Part shown: piece after piece, positions 52,252-58,069 of the stretch
Layout: each line of letters begins with the position of its first letter
How positions within the stretch are numbered: the stretch's first letter is position 1
Virus record (IMG/VR): IMGVR_UViG_3300017750_000002
Location: 1-64,000 of that record
Strand: one strand, 5' to 3'
Length of the DNA stretch: 64,000 nucleotides
DNA from: a virus
Position numbers and translations under genes: made by a program
The notes under the pieces: generated by a model
Databases searched by the model: none
The model's input: only the letters and a program-made list of their open reading frames with translations
Told to the model about the DNA's origin: nothing

Positions 52252-52374
52252 TTATTCCTCTTGGTTAACAGTTTGTTTCTTTATATGCTTAGGAACTGTT
52301 AGTCCTAATGTGAAAAGGTGGGCGAAGGAGATACGAATTAAATTGTTTAAGAAACGACAAAGAAACTTAAACAA
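52252..52374 (-). CDS. Possible 40-residue amphipathic/membrane peptide
   Basis: A TTG-started ORF whose stop lies 2 nt before the next gene and whose last codons contain that gene's GAGGAA site. It has hydrophobic FKFLCRFLNNLIRISFAHLF then LGLTVP. It coincides with the hairpin-rich segment at 52266-52423, so it may instead be an RNA. No clear ribosome site. Confidence 0.35.
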   Translation of the reverse strand: MFKFLCRFLNNLIRISFAHLFTLGLTVPKHIKKQTVNQEE

Positions 52375-52423
52375 TCTACTACTTCTTGTTGCACCCGTTT
52401 CGATATTACTCTCAACTTCGCCC
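52266..52423 (-). ncRNA. Candidate structured RNA next to the tRNAs
   Basis: Nested inverted repeats occur here. GGGCGAAG (52320-52327) pairs with CTTCGCCC (52416-52423), and GAG-ATA-CGAA (52328-52337) pairs with segments in 52399-52413. ATTGTTTAAG (52342-52351) pairs with CTTAAACAAT (52366-52375). A separate 8-bp hairpin is TAACAGTT/AACTGTTA (52266-52301). Strand is assumed from the flanking tRNAs. An overlapping small ORF is the competing explanation. Confidence 0.4.
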
Positions 52424-52431
52424 TTGAATGA

Positions 52432-52506
52432 TGGAACTTATCGGATTTGAACCGATGGTCGCTCGGTTATGAGCCGAGTGCATTAACCATACTATGCTAA
52501 AGTTCC
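52432..52506 (-). tRNA. tRNA with CAU anticodon (Met or Ile2)
   Basis: Acceptor GGAACTT pairs with AAGTTCC. Anticodon stem CTCGG/CCGAG encloses CTCATAA, giving anticodon CAT. The T arm ATCGG-TTCAAAT-CCGAT is perfect. CCA is not encoded. The archaeal initiator usually begins AGCGGG, so this is elongator Met or an Ile tRNA whose C34 would be modified. Confidence 0.85.
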
Positions 52507-52511
52507 TTAAT

Positions 52512-52597
52512 TGGTGTCGAAGGCAGGATTTGAACCTGCGAACCTTTTAGGACAGGAATTTAAGCCCTGCGTGTTTGACCTACTCCACCACTTCGAC
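52512..52597 (-). tRNA. tRNA-Leu (UAA), CCA encoded
   Basis: Acceptor GTCGAAG pairs with CTTCGAC, followed by A and an encoded CCA (52512-52514). The anticodon loop CTTAAAT gives TAA. A class II variable arm is present (TCCTAAAAGGTTC), as in Leu tRNAs. T arm GCAGG-TTCAAAT-CCTGC is perfect. Shares the promoter at 52678-52690 with the Met-type tRNA. Confidence 0.85.
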
Positions 52598-52677
52598 AAT
52601 TGTTTGAAAATGACTTTTATTCACAGATATTGTGAATGTGAGTTTATTAGCACATCTTCAACAGTAGGGGTCGCCTA

Positions 52678-52690
52678 AGTATATAAAAGG
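52678..52690 (-). promoter_or_regulatory. TATA promoter upstream of the tRNAs
   Basis: On the - strand CCTTTTATATACT, with CCC upstream as in the other promoters, about 80 nt before the tRNA-Leu 5' end. Confidence 0.55.
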
Positions 52691-52736
52691 GTTGTCCGTC
52701 GGTGCGACCTATTGAATAGAATCAATTAAAACAAAA

Positions 52737-52836
52737 CAATAGCCCTTATTGTTGAATAGATGCACTACTGGCGGGGAGAAAACTTTCACCGGAGATGCGT
52801 TGAGTTTTTTTAAACAAGAACAAACTCCCCATGTAG
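52737..52836 (-). other. Non-coding segment with hairpins between two terminators
   Basis: Contains a perfect 7-bp hairpin AACAATA/TATTGTT (52737-52755), followed on the - strand by TTTTGTTTTAATT, and paired arms GGGGAG/CTCCCC and GAGTTT/AAACTC across 52776-52830. A 28-codon ORF (start about 52832) ends at the first hairpin. It could be a small RNA with its own terminator or a short peptide gene. I cannot decide. Confidence 0.35.
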
Positions 52837-52837
52837 C

Positions 52838-52868
52838 AAAAAAAGAAACAAAGGGGGGCGAACCCCCC
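52838..52868 (-). terminator. Terminator of the 52925-53401 gene
   Basis: On the - strand a perfect GGGGGG/CCCCCC stem with a four-base loop, then a T-rich stretch including seven T in a row. Confidence 0.8.
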
Positions 52869-52924
52869 AATGTTTCGGCTCTCTTAATCCTCAGATTAAG
52901 TGATAACTTCAAAGTGAATTAAAT

Positions 52925-53401
52925 TCACTCTTCGGTTGTTTCCGAAGAAAGGAGCGAATTAACGCTTCCGTCCCATGAACCATCACGGTACATAGCCGAA
53001 AGTTTGTTTCGCATTTTCTTGGTTTGTGCAGATGCAAATTCATCAGCATCTTCGTAAAGGCCGCCACCGGACTTTGTGTGCTTAAACGACAATGCGGAGA
53101 TAATTCCGTCATGGTTGTAATAAGCCAAGTTTGCTTCGTTGACAACACCGCAAATTCGGTCAATTGCGACACGAACGCTTGCTGGCACACTGCTCTTTTG
53201 TCCTCGGCGGAACGGAGTTCCGTCACGACCCTTAAGGAGAGCCTTTAGAGCGTTTTGCGCCGCTTCTCTCTCGGTTGGGTTTTCCTGTCCTACTTGGAGG
53301 TGCAATTCAACAACTTGTCGAAGTGCGGCATCCAATGTTTCATCTGCTTCTAAATAATCGTTAATCTCTATGCATAGAGAATCCCACTTTACTTGTTCCA
53401 T
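52925..53401 (-). CDS. Unknown protein, paralogue of 55123-55638
   Basis: A 158-residue soluble, mostly helical protein with an acidic end. The segment EDADEFASAQTKKMRNKLSA...WDGSVN aligns by eye with SIEEFAADMAQSVQRKLKV...WNGAYN of the gene at 55123-55638, and both have an RRG turn (PFRRGQKSS and PIRRGIQSN) in the middle. It is a single-gene unit with strong TATA promoter, leader hairpin and terminator, suggesting high expression. Base composition looks more GC-rich than the replication block. Function unknown. Confidence 0.75.
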   Translation of the reverse strand: MEQVKWDSLCIEINDYLEADETLDAALRQVVELHLQVGQENPTEREAAQNALKALLKGRDGTPFRRGQKSSVPASVRVAIDRICGVVNEANLAYYNHDGIISALSFKHTKSGGGLYEDADEFASAQTKKMRNKLSAMYRDGSWDGSVNSLLSSETTEE

Positions 53402-53427
53402 ATTTTTTATCCTGCCCTGTTGGGCAA

Positions 53428-53461
53428 TCTTGCTACTTTCTACCCATATATAAAGGGAGCC
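53428..53461 (-). promoter_or_regulatory. TATA promoter of the 52925-53401 gene
   Basis: On the - strand GGCTCCCTTTATATATGGGT, then AGAAAGTAGCAAGA, nearly identical to the Ubl promoter at 46320-46353. A TGCCC-AACA-GGGCA hairpin (53412-53425) lies in the leader just before the AGGA ribosome site. Confidence 0.65.
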
Positions 53462-53539
53462 AATTTGAGCAATAGGTGTGAATCTCCATCATTGAGATTG
53501 GCAAACTCAACTTTATCATCAGTGAAAATCGAAGTCTCA

Positions 53540-53558
53540 GAAAAACGGCCCGTTTTTC
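53540..53558. terminator. 19-bp perfect palindrome, possible bidirectional terminator
   Basis: GAAAAACGG-C-CCGTTTTTC with 9-bp arms. T-rich on both strands. It stands in the non-coding space between the 53.4-kb promoter and the hexamer array. Confidence 0.5.
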
Positions 53559-53638
53559 CCTTGCCGTACTTTAAGAAATTCATTTTGAATCAATTATTAG
53601 ATTTGAGCCATTTTCAACATCTGAAAAATCCTCGTTCC

Positions 53639-53930
53639 ATCCTATTCTCAATCCTACCCCTTTAGGATTGAAAAACGCCGTACTGCGGCCATGCGTCCTA
53701 TTCATCCTATTATCCTATGGGGGGGTGTGTGTTTCTCAAGAGAGAGAGGTTCTCATAAGTACCATAATAAAAATAGGTTATAGTGTCCCTGTGGTGAGAG
53801 TAAGGGGGGTATAGGATGATAGGATGGATAGGATAGATAATAAAAACTATATAAAAATCAATACTTATTATCATAACCTTGCTTTTATTTAGAGGTTAAC
53901 CATCCTACAAAATAGGATGAATGGTAGGAT
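53639..53930. repeat. Array of TAGGAT hexamers in both orientations (candidate origin)
   Basis: Eleven perfect TAGGAT/ATCCTA hexamers start at 53639, 53651, 53663, 53704, 53712, 53812, 53820, 53829, 53902, 53913 and 53925. The extended form is ATAGGATGR. The left group is mostly ATCCTA, the right group mostly TAGGAT, giving partial dyad symmetry. AT-rich sequence fills 53836-53900 and continues to 54000. No gene is convincing here. The layout resembles iterons of replication origins or partition sites. Confidence 0.65.
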
Positions 53931-54103
53931 GGAATCTTTTTGTCATTATAGTATAATATAGTTATACGATATATGATATAAAGGCAATAGGAATTAACTG
54001 AATGAAATGATATACAAATGTGGTATAAATATATTCTACCCATTTGATGGTCACAAAGGACTACTATGTTTGGTTGCGCTTTGGTTAGTCAACCTCGATA
54101 TAG
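53931..54103. other. Non-coding AT-rich stretch
   Basis: Contains TATA-like stretches (tatagtataatatag near 53948) and no supported gene. A + strand ORF beginning at 54007 runs through the terminator and antisense to the next gene, so it is not accepted. Confidence 0.5.
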
Positions 54104-54142
54104 AAAAAAAAAGAGAACGGAGGGCCGAAGCCCCCCATTCTC
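54104..54142 (-). terminator. Terminator of the four-gene unit 54174-54941
   Basis: On the - strand GAGAA...TTCTC closes a stem GGGGGGC/GCCCTCC with a TTCG-type loop, followed by nine T. Confidence 0.8.
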
Positions 54143-54173
54143 GCCCAATCGAACAAACCACACCCAAAACCAC

Positions 54174-54395
54174 TCAATACTCTAACTCAATCAATTCCCT
54201 CGCAACCCACTTTGTGAAGAATTTTCGACCCATTGTTTTAGAGAGGACGACTTCAAGCAAAAGGTCGCCGTCGTCTTCTTGAAATGAAATCATTACATCA
54301 TTAAACAGATGCGAGCCATGCCATGCTTTTTCAAAGCGGTATTGTCCCTCAGCCAAATTGACTCGTTGCCATGTTTTCGTTGTCTTAAATTCCAT
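54174..54395 (-). CDS. Unknown 73-residue beta-type protein
   Basis: ATG at 54395 has GAGGTGGG upstream and overlaps the previous stop (TAATG). Alternating strands and charged turns, ending in a helix (KFFTKWVARELIELEY). Last gene of a short operator-controlled operon. Function unknown. Confidence 0.6.
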   Translation of the reverse strand: MEFKTTKTWQRVNLAEGQYRFEKAWHGSHLFNDVMISFQEDDGDLLLEVVLSKTMGRKFFTKWVARELIELEY

Positions 54396-54529
54396 TAGTC
54401 CCACCTCGAAGCCAATTGGTCGGCTTTCAACGACTCCAACTCTCGATAGCAATCATCACAAATGAATTGGTCCGAATCGTGATAATCCTCCAAAATGCAA
54501 ATGGCGCATAAGTCAAAATCATTATTCAT
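54395..54529 (-). CDS. 44-residue zinc-finger peptide
   Basis: CAIC at 8-11 and CDDC at 24-27 form a four-Cys zinc site followed by a helix. Overlaps both neighbours by one to four bases. Function unknown. Confidence 0.6.
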   Translation of the reverse strand: MNNDFDLCAICILEDYHDSDQFICDDCYRELESLKADQLASRWD

Positions 54530-54678
54530 CCAATCACCCCACAGTCACAATTGAGTGCAAGGAAACGGTACGCATCGACCATAGCAACAGCATTGTCCTT
54601 TTCGTACCAAGTCTTCTTTTTCTTACAATGGCATCGCATTGTCGCTTTTTTCCACTTCTTGTCTTTCTTGTCTTTCAT
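54526..54678 (-). CDS. 50-residue Lys/Cys-rich peptide
   Basis: Very basic N-terminus (KDKKDKKWKKATMRCHCKKK) with CHC and a C-terminal CDCG, a possible zinc site. Coupled by ATGA at both ends. Could bind nucleic acid. Function unknown. Confidence 0.55.
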   Translation of the reverse strand: MKDKKDKKWKKATMRCHCKKKKTWYEKDNAVAMVDAYRFLALNCDCGVIG

Positions 54679-54941
54679 TCTTCTTCCCCCGTCTTGACTG
54701 TTGGTTCAGCATCGGTTTGTTTGTACCAAAGGTGGCAAGCATTGTGATGCAAGAACCAATTTTCAGTAAAGGTGGTCAAATTGGTTTCATCGCCATTTTC
54801 GACTTTGAATACGACTGTTGTTTTGGTAATTCCCTTGTATTGTCCGGTAGGGTTTGCCTCAATCAATCGTTCAAATATCGCCAATGGAACCCAATGGTGG
54901 GCTATTGTCATTTCAGTGTGTATTGCATAGTTTTCAAACAT
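54675..54941 (-). CDS. Unknown protein, paralogue of 55884-56093
   Basis: An 88-residue protein whose core VPLAIFERLIEANPTGQYKG...TVVFK...ENWFLHH aligns by eye with VDLGTFLRLIKMYPKGEYRD...TIVFK...ETWFLEH of 55884-56093. Both end in GEEE. First gene of an operator-controlled unit. The leader contains ACTAATGGAGTGAA, also found before the gene at 56392-56574. Function unknown. Confidence 0.7.
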   Translation of the reverse strand: MFENYAIHTEMTIAHHWVPLAIFERLIEANPTGQYKGITKTTVVFKVENGDETNLTTFTENWFLHHNACHLWYKQTDAEPTVKTGEEE

Positions 54942-54973
54942 CTTTGTTCACTCCATTAGTAATCTATTATTAT

Positions 54974-55020
54974 GTATATAACTCAGGGTATCGCCAAAGC
55001 AACCATATGGTACTGCTTTG
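54974..55020 (-). promoter_or_regulatory. Promoter with CCATATGG operator, unit 54174-54941
   Basis: TATA-like GTTATATAC (54974-54982 on the + strand as gtatataac) lies about 20 bp downstream of the palindrome CCATATGG (55003-55010). The operator is flanked by CAAAGC and GCTTTG arms (54995-55000 and 55015-55020). Confidence 0.6.
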
Positions 55021-55049
55021 TTGCCGTAGGCGTACCTCGATTTTGAAAT

Positions 55050-55088
55050 AAAAAAAATCCCCTCCGACCCTCGAAAGGGCCGGAAGGG
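55050..55088 (-). terminator. Terminator of the 55123-55638 gene
   Basis: On the - strand stem CCCT/AGGG around a TTCG-type loop, extended by TCCG/CGGA and CCC/GGG pairs, then a run of eight T. Confidence 0.8.
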
Positions 55089-55122
55089 TGCAACATGAGG
55101 CGAGGCGAATCAATCACTCAAT

Positions 55123-55638
55123 TCACTCGGAGTCGGAAACCTCCGAATTGTCGGCCTTTGGAGCAGGTAGGTCCATACCTGTGAGGTCTGCGGCGTTATA
55201 CGCCCCGTTCCATCGCTTTTCGTTGATAGCCACCTTCAACTTTCGTTGAACGGATTGGGCCATGTCTGCGGCAAACTCTTCAATTGAAGAGTATCGGCCA
55301 CTTCGCTTGTTGGTCTGTCGTGGTAGCATTACATCAAGAATGAGGTCTGCTTCACCAATTGAAGCAAATGCATTTTCGATACGACTCGTGACAGAATCCA
55401 CAGTTGCCATTTGCTCCGCCGTGAGGTTGGATTGAATACCTCGGCGGATAGGGGATTTTGGGAGAGTACCACACAATGAACGAACTGAAGCCCAAAATTT
55501 ATCTCGGTCCTCGTCGGAGTCTGCGGTCAATCCTGCTTGAAGTGTTGCTTCAATGACCGGACCCAATGCACCTGCGTCATTGTGTTCAAGCCATGTTAAA
55601 ATCTCGTTTGCCTTTGTTTCATATTTTTGTTGTTCCAT
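55123..55638 (-). CDS. Unknown protein, paralogue of 52925-53401
   Basis: A 171-residue helical protein with an acidic Ser/Asp tail (NSEVSDSE). ATG at 55638 with AGGTG is preferred over GTG at 55647. Shares with its paralogue the RRG turn, the EEFAAD-helix and the W-x-G-x-x-N motif. It is a monocistronic unit with two CCATATGG operators upstream and a strong terminator. GC-rich compared with the centre of the window. Function unknown; expression is likely high and regulated. Confidence 0.75.
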   Translation of the reverse strand: MEQQKYETKANEILTWLEHNDAGALGPVIEATLQAGLTADSDEDRDKFWASVRSLCGTLPKSPIRRGIQSNLTAEQMATVDSVTSRIENAFASIGEADLILDVMLPRQTNKRSGRYSSIEEFAADMAQSVQRKLKVAINEKRWNGAYNAADLTGMDLPAPKADNSEVSDSE

Positions 55639-55717
55639 AATTTTCACCTGTCCTATTCGTTTGTGAACGAATGATTGGATTGCCTCGCCTCACGAAGCAA
55701 TAGTAACATGTCTGTAA

Positions 55718-55789
55718 GTATATAGTTAGGCCGCCAAAGCACACCATATGGTTGTATTTATTTTATTTACAACCATATGGTTCTTCTTT
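55718..55789 (-). promoter_or_regulatory. Promoter with two CCATATGG operators
   Basis: TATA-like CTATATAC (55718-55725) is followed about 19 bp upstream by CCATATGG (55744-55751) and a second copy at 55773-55780, 29 bp centre to centre. The pair is flanked by CAAAGC on one side and CTTTG (55785-55789) on the other. Confidence 0.65.
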
Positions 55790-55813
55790 GTGGCTTGCGA
55801 ACCCCAAAATGAC

Positions 55814-55855
55814 AAAAAAAATAGGAGGAAACCGGCCCGAAAGCCGATTTCCCCC
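55814..55855 (-). terminator. Terminator of the 55884-56574 unit
   Basis: Stem GCCG/CGGC and GGAAA/TTTCC arms with a short loop, then eight T on the - strand. Confidence 0.75.
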
Positions 55856-55883
55856 TTTATCCACGCTTTTCGAGGGTTAATCT

Positions 55884-56093
55884 CTATTCTTCTTCGCCTC
55901 GGTATTCGTCAATGTCTTCATGTTCCAAAAACCATGTTTCTTGAAAGTTTCTTTCTTGCCAAGACTGTTTGAACACAATGGTATTCCCCCCCAAATCCCG
56001 ATATTCGCCTTTGGGATACATTTTAATCAATCGAAGGAATGTGCCCAAATCAACGCCAAAGTGATTTATTGAATAGGTTGTTCTTTGATTCAT
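55884..56093 (-). CDS. Unknown protein, paralogue of 54675-54941
   Basis: A 69-residue protein sharing the LxRLI-x(4)-P-x-G-x-Y and TWFLEH segments with its paralogue and also ending in GEEE, here before a TAG stop with no coupled gene downstream. Third gene of its unit. Function unknown. Confidence 0.7.
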   Translation of the reverse strand: MNQRTTYSINHFGVDLGTFLRLIKMYPKGEYRDLGGNTIVFKQSWQERNFQETWFLEHEDIDEYRGEEE

Positions 56094-56096
56094 GCT

Positions 56097-56390
56097 TCAC
56101 CACTCCACCTTAATCAATGAGCCATCCCACAATTCGCCGTTCAAATACCACTCGAAGTCTTTTTGAACAATGTTCACCATATTGAAACCGTTCAAGCGTT
56201 CCTTTGTTGTCACGGTTTGCCATCCAGCGTCACAAATCCATAATTCGCCGTGTTGTGACATTTCAGCAATAACATTACCATGCAAATGAAGGAACCTTCG
56301 CCCGTGAACACATTGAACCCATGTATTACCTCGCTTGAAATCTTGATTGTTCCTAAATGCTCGAATTGCGTCTTCTGTTATCTTTCTCAT
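56097..56390 (-). CDS. Conserved phage-type protein of unknown function
   Basis: A 97-residue protein. ATG at 56390 starts 1 nt after the preceding stop. The pattern AFRNNQDFKRGNTWV, then FLHLHGNVIAEM and DAGWQTVTTKERLNGF is one I recognise from many phage genomes as a short uncharacterised family. Role unknown. Confidence 0.7.
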   Translation of the reverse strand: MRKITEDAIRAFRNNQDFKRGNTWVQCVHGRRFLHLHGNVIAEMSQHGELWICDAGWQTVTTKERLNGFNMVNIVQKDFEWYLNGELWDGSLIKVEW

Positions 56391-56391
56391 A

Positions 56392-56574
56392 TCATTCAAC
56401 TCCTGTATCTGCGACCAAATCCCAAGCAACTTGGAAAAAGGTGAGGGTTCGGTCATTGTCTCCGTAATAAACGGGTTCATCCATTGGAAAGTCTTCATCT
56501 TCATCAATTGTCACTTTCATCAATTGTAGGGCTACAATGGATTCGGTCAGTCGGTTTAGTAATGCTTCAATCAT
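56392..56574 (-). CDS. 60-residue acidic protein
   Basis: ATG at 56574 follows GGAGTGAAACC, preferred over a GTG nine bases upstream. Helical first half, acidic middle (TIDEDEDFPMDEP) and an aromatic strand end. First gene of its operator-controlled unit. Function unknown. Confidence 0.6.
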   Translation of the reverse strand: MIEALLNRLTESIVALQLMKVTIDEDEDFPMDEPVYYGDNDRTLTFFQVAWDLVADTGVE

Positions 56575-56606
56575 TGGTTTCACTCCATTAGTAAGATAGT
56601 TGTAAG

Positions 56607-56656
56607 ATTATGAATCAAGGTCACAAAGCAACCATATGGTTGTATAGGCTTCTTTG
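56607..56656 (-). promoter_or_regulatory. Promoter with CCATATGG operator, unit 55884-56574
   Basis: TATA-like TTCATAATC (56607-56615) lies about 17 bp from CCATATGG (56632-56639). CAAAGC adjoins on one side and CTTTG (56652-56656) on the other. Confidence 0.6.
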
Positions 56657-56688
56657 TTATCATTCCTATTGAAACCTCAAATTTTGAC

Positions 56689-56751
56689 AAAAAAAAAGAC
56701 CCACACCCCGCCGAAGCAGGGTGCAGGTCGGCTCTCGACCCCGCAGGGTCG
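56689..56751 (-). terminator. Double-hairpin terminator of the 56779-57033 gene
   Basis: On the - strand a first hairpin CGACCC/GGGTCG (56736-56751), then a second with CACCC/GGGTG arms and a TTCG-type loop (56699-56730), then nine T. Confidence 0.75.
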
Positions 56752-56778
56752 TGTTTGTCGTCAATTCATCGAATTGAT

Positions 56779-57033
56779 TCACCAATCGGTGTTGATGCGA
56801 ATCGCCTTGATGTAGTATCGAGGTGTTGCGACGGATTCGATGGCGTTGTTGAATTCTTGCACATTCTTGCCTCGAACGGTTCCGGTCATTTTCACGACTT
56901 TCGTCATGATTGAACGGACATGTCGCTTCATCATTCGATTGAGTGCCTTTTCAGCACCACCACGATGCTTGTAGTGGGTTTCCGAGCAGTATGCGTTTTC
57001 GTCTTCTTTGTCAATAATCTTGTAAATTTCCAT
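56779..57033 (-). CDS. Unknown 84-residue basic protein
   Basis: Begins MEIYKIIDKEDENAYC, with a basic helix (KALNRMMKRHVRSIM) in the middle and strands at the end. GGAGGCAACCC precedes the ATG. Monocistronic with operator upstream and double terminator. Resembles small phage proteins in layout only. Confidence 0.65.
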   Translation of the reverse strand: MEIYKIIDKEDENAYCSETHYKHRGGAEKALNRMMKRHVRSIMTKVVKMTGTVRGKNVQEFNNAIESVATPRYYIKAIRINTDW

Positions 57034-57065
57034 TTGGGTTGCCTCCGGTAGTAAGGTAGTCCTAT

Positions 57066-57099
57066 CTTAATAAATGTGGGCATACAAAGAAGCATATGG
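57066..57099 (-). promoter_or_regulatory. Promoter and operator of the 56779-57033 gene
   Basis: TATA-like CATTTATTAAG (57066-57076) with the operator half-match CCATATGC (57092-57099) about 16 bp upstream and CTTTG between them. Confidence 0.5.
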
Positions 57100-57308
57100 T
57101 TGTGCTTATTAATGTCTATATAGGTCTATGATATGGCTGATATTACCATATGGTTTGATTAGTAATTCAGTAAATCAATTAGGTTTAACTTGCTTCATTG
57201 CTATTGTTTTAGTCTTATTTGACTCTATTGCTATTGTTTCACTTAATATATATAGTATCTATATATCTCTACGATGTTGACTCTATTAGCATTTATGCAG
57301 TTATACAA

Positions 57309-57340
57309 CCATATGGCTTTGTCTAAATTTTTTATTTAAT
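57309..57340 (+). promoter_or_regulatory. Operator and possible + strand promoter
   Basis: CCATATGG (57309-57316) followed by CTTTG and, about 18 bp on, TTTATTTAAT. This is the same order as the - strand operator-promoters, now pointing to the + strand genes. The next gene starts at 57498, so the leader would be long. Confidence 0.4.
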
Positions 57341-57497
57341 TAATTTGTTTATTTAATAACTAATTTAATGCTTATTTAATGATAATAACTAATAATAAGG
57401 TATTATTAAGCAAATAATCGGCACACAGAACAACATATTAACCCTAAAAACGATACGCTTAATACCACATACCGATACCGAAATACAGGGGAGTCTT

Positions 57498-57722
57498 ATG
57501 GCTGATGATAATGAAGTATTAGAACAGTTATCTGCCATTATAGAATCTATTAATCCTATACTCGAAGATATACGAGCAAACTCGACAAAGGACAATATAC
57601 AGACCTCTAAGGCTAATAGGCTTATATTAAAGGAAATAGCATACAAACTACGGTTATTAAAGAATGATGTTATTACTATAATGCACCCTAATAAAACAAG
57701 ACAAACTAAACTATTCAATTAA
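57498..57722 (+). CDS. 74-residue helical protein, first gene of right arm
   Basis: GGGGAG precedes the ATG. Two long helices with Leu/Ile heptads (LEQLSAIIESINPILEDI and ILKEIAYKLRLLKNDV) suggest a coiled-coil dimer. Its place at the head of the + strand arm, next to the operator region, makes a regulator possible but unproven. The 57723-57854 gap is AT-rich and may hold a further promoter. Confidence 0.6.
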   Translation: MADDNEVLEQLSAIIESINPILEDIRANSTKDNIQTSKANRLILKEIAYKLRLLKNDVITIMHPNKTRQTKLFN

Positions 57723-57854
57723 ATATTATATTAATAACTATTTTTAAACTGGGAATACATTAAAAAACAATTAAAATAGAACGCTAGTGCCACAAAAATT
57801 CCGCCACATTTTTTTCAAAAACGACTTTTCATTAAATTTAATAGGGGATATAGC

Positions 57855-58064
57855 ATGACTTGGACAGATAAACTTCAAAAAGGAAGTGTGAACGAAGACA
57901 AAGCAACTAAACTAATTAGGTATGCTAGAAATGAACTGAACATTAAAGGGAGAAACCTAGAAAATGTTCTTAGGATTGCATTACAGGAATTAGAATTAAT
58001 GCGTGGCGAAAGTGAAGAAGAAGGCCGAGTTGATTCAGTAGCCGGTTCTAGATTTGAAAGGTGA
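57855..58064 (+). CDS. 69-residue helical protein with variant N-terminal tag
   Basis: Begins MTWTDKLQK, a looser form of the shared M-x-W-x-x-I-[LI]-K start. Helical, with an acidic linker (GESEEEGRVD). AGGGGAT upstream. Function unknown. Confidence 0.65.
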   Translation: MTWTDKLQKGSVNEDKATKLIRYARNELNIKGRNLENVLRIALQELELMRGESEEEGRVDSVAGSRFER

Positions 58065-58069
58065 TTATT

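Larger units (their letters stand above)
57034..57497. other. Divergent AT-rich control region
   Basis: A 464-bp gene-free stretch between divergent units. It holds palindromes at 57092-57099 (GCATATGG, one mismatch), 57146-57153 and 57309-57316 (both perfect CCATATGG), repeated CTATTG and TATATA tracts near 57190-57270, and long AT runs near 57330-57400. Promoters for both directions must lie here. It is a second candidate replication origin. Confidence 0.6.

Noticed and set aside
52709-52912. 67-residue - strand ORF
   Set aside because: It runs through a perfect hairpin-T terminator and a second hairpin; its amino-acid sequence simply reflects these structures.
52909-53226. 105-residue - strand ORF
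   Set aside because: Shadow frame inside the paralogue gene 52925-53401, which has a better promoter, ribosome site and family support.
53393-53665. 90-residue + strand ORF
   Set aside because: Antisense to the promoter region and overlapping the palindrome and hexamer array; no ribosome site.
53639-53930. Possible CRISPR array
   Set aside because: The repeats are hexamers in both orientations with irregular 8-100 bp gaps. There are no 25-40 bp direct repeats with unique spacers and no cas genes; the Cas4-like nuclease is far away in a replication operon.
54007-54282. 91-residue + strand ORF
   Set aside because: Passes through the terminator at 54104-54142 and lies antisense to the gene at 54174-54395.
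55748-55972. 74-residue + strand ORF
   Set aside because: Starts in the operator palindrome, crosses a terminator and runs antisense to 55884-56093.
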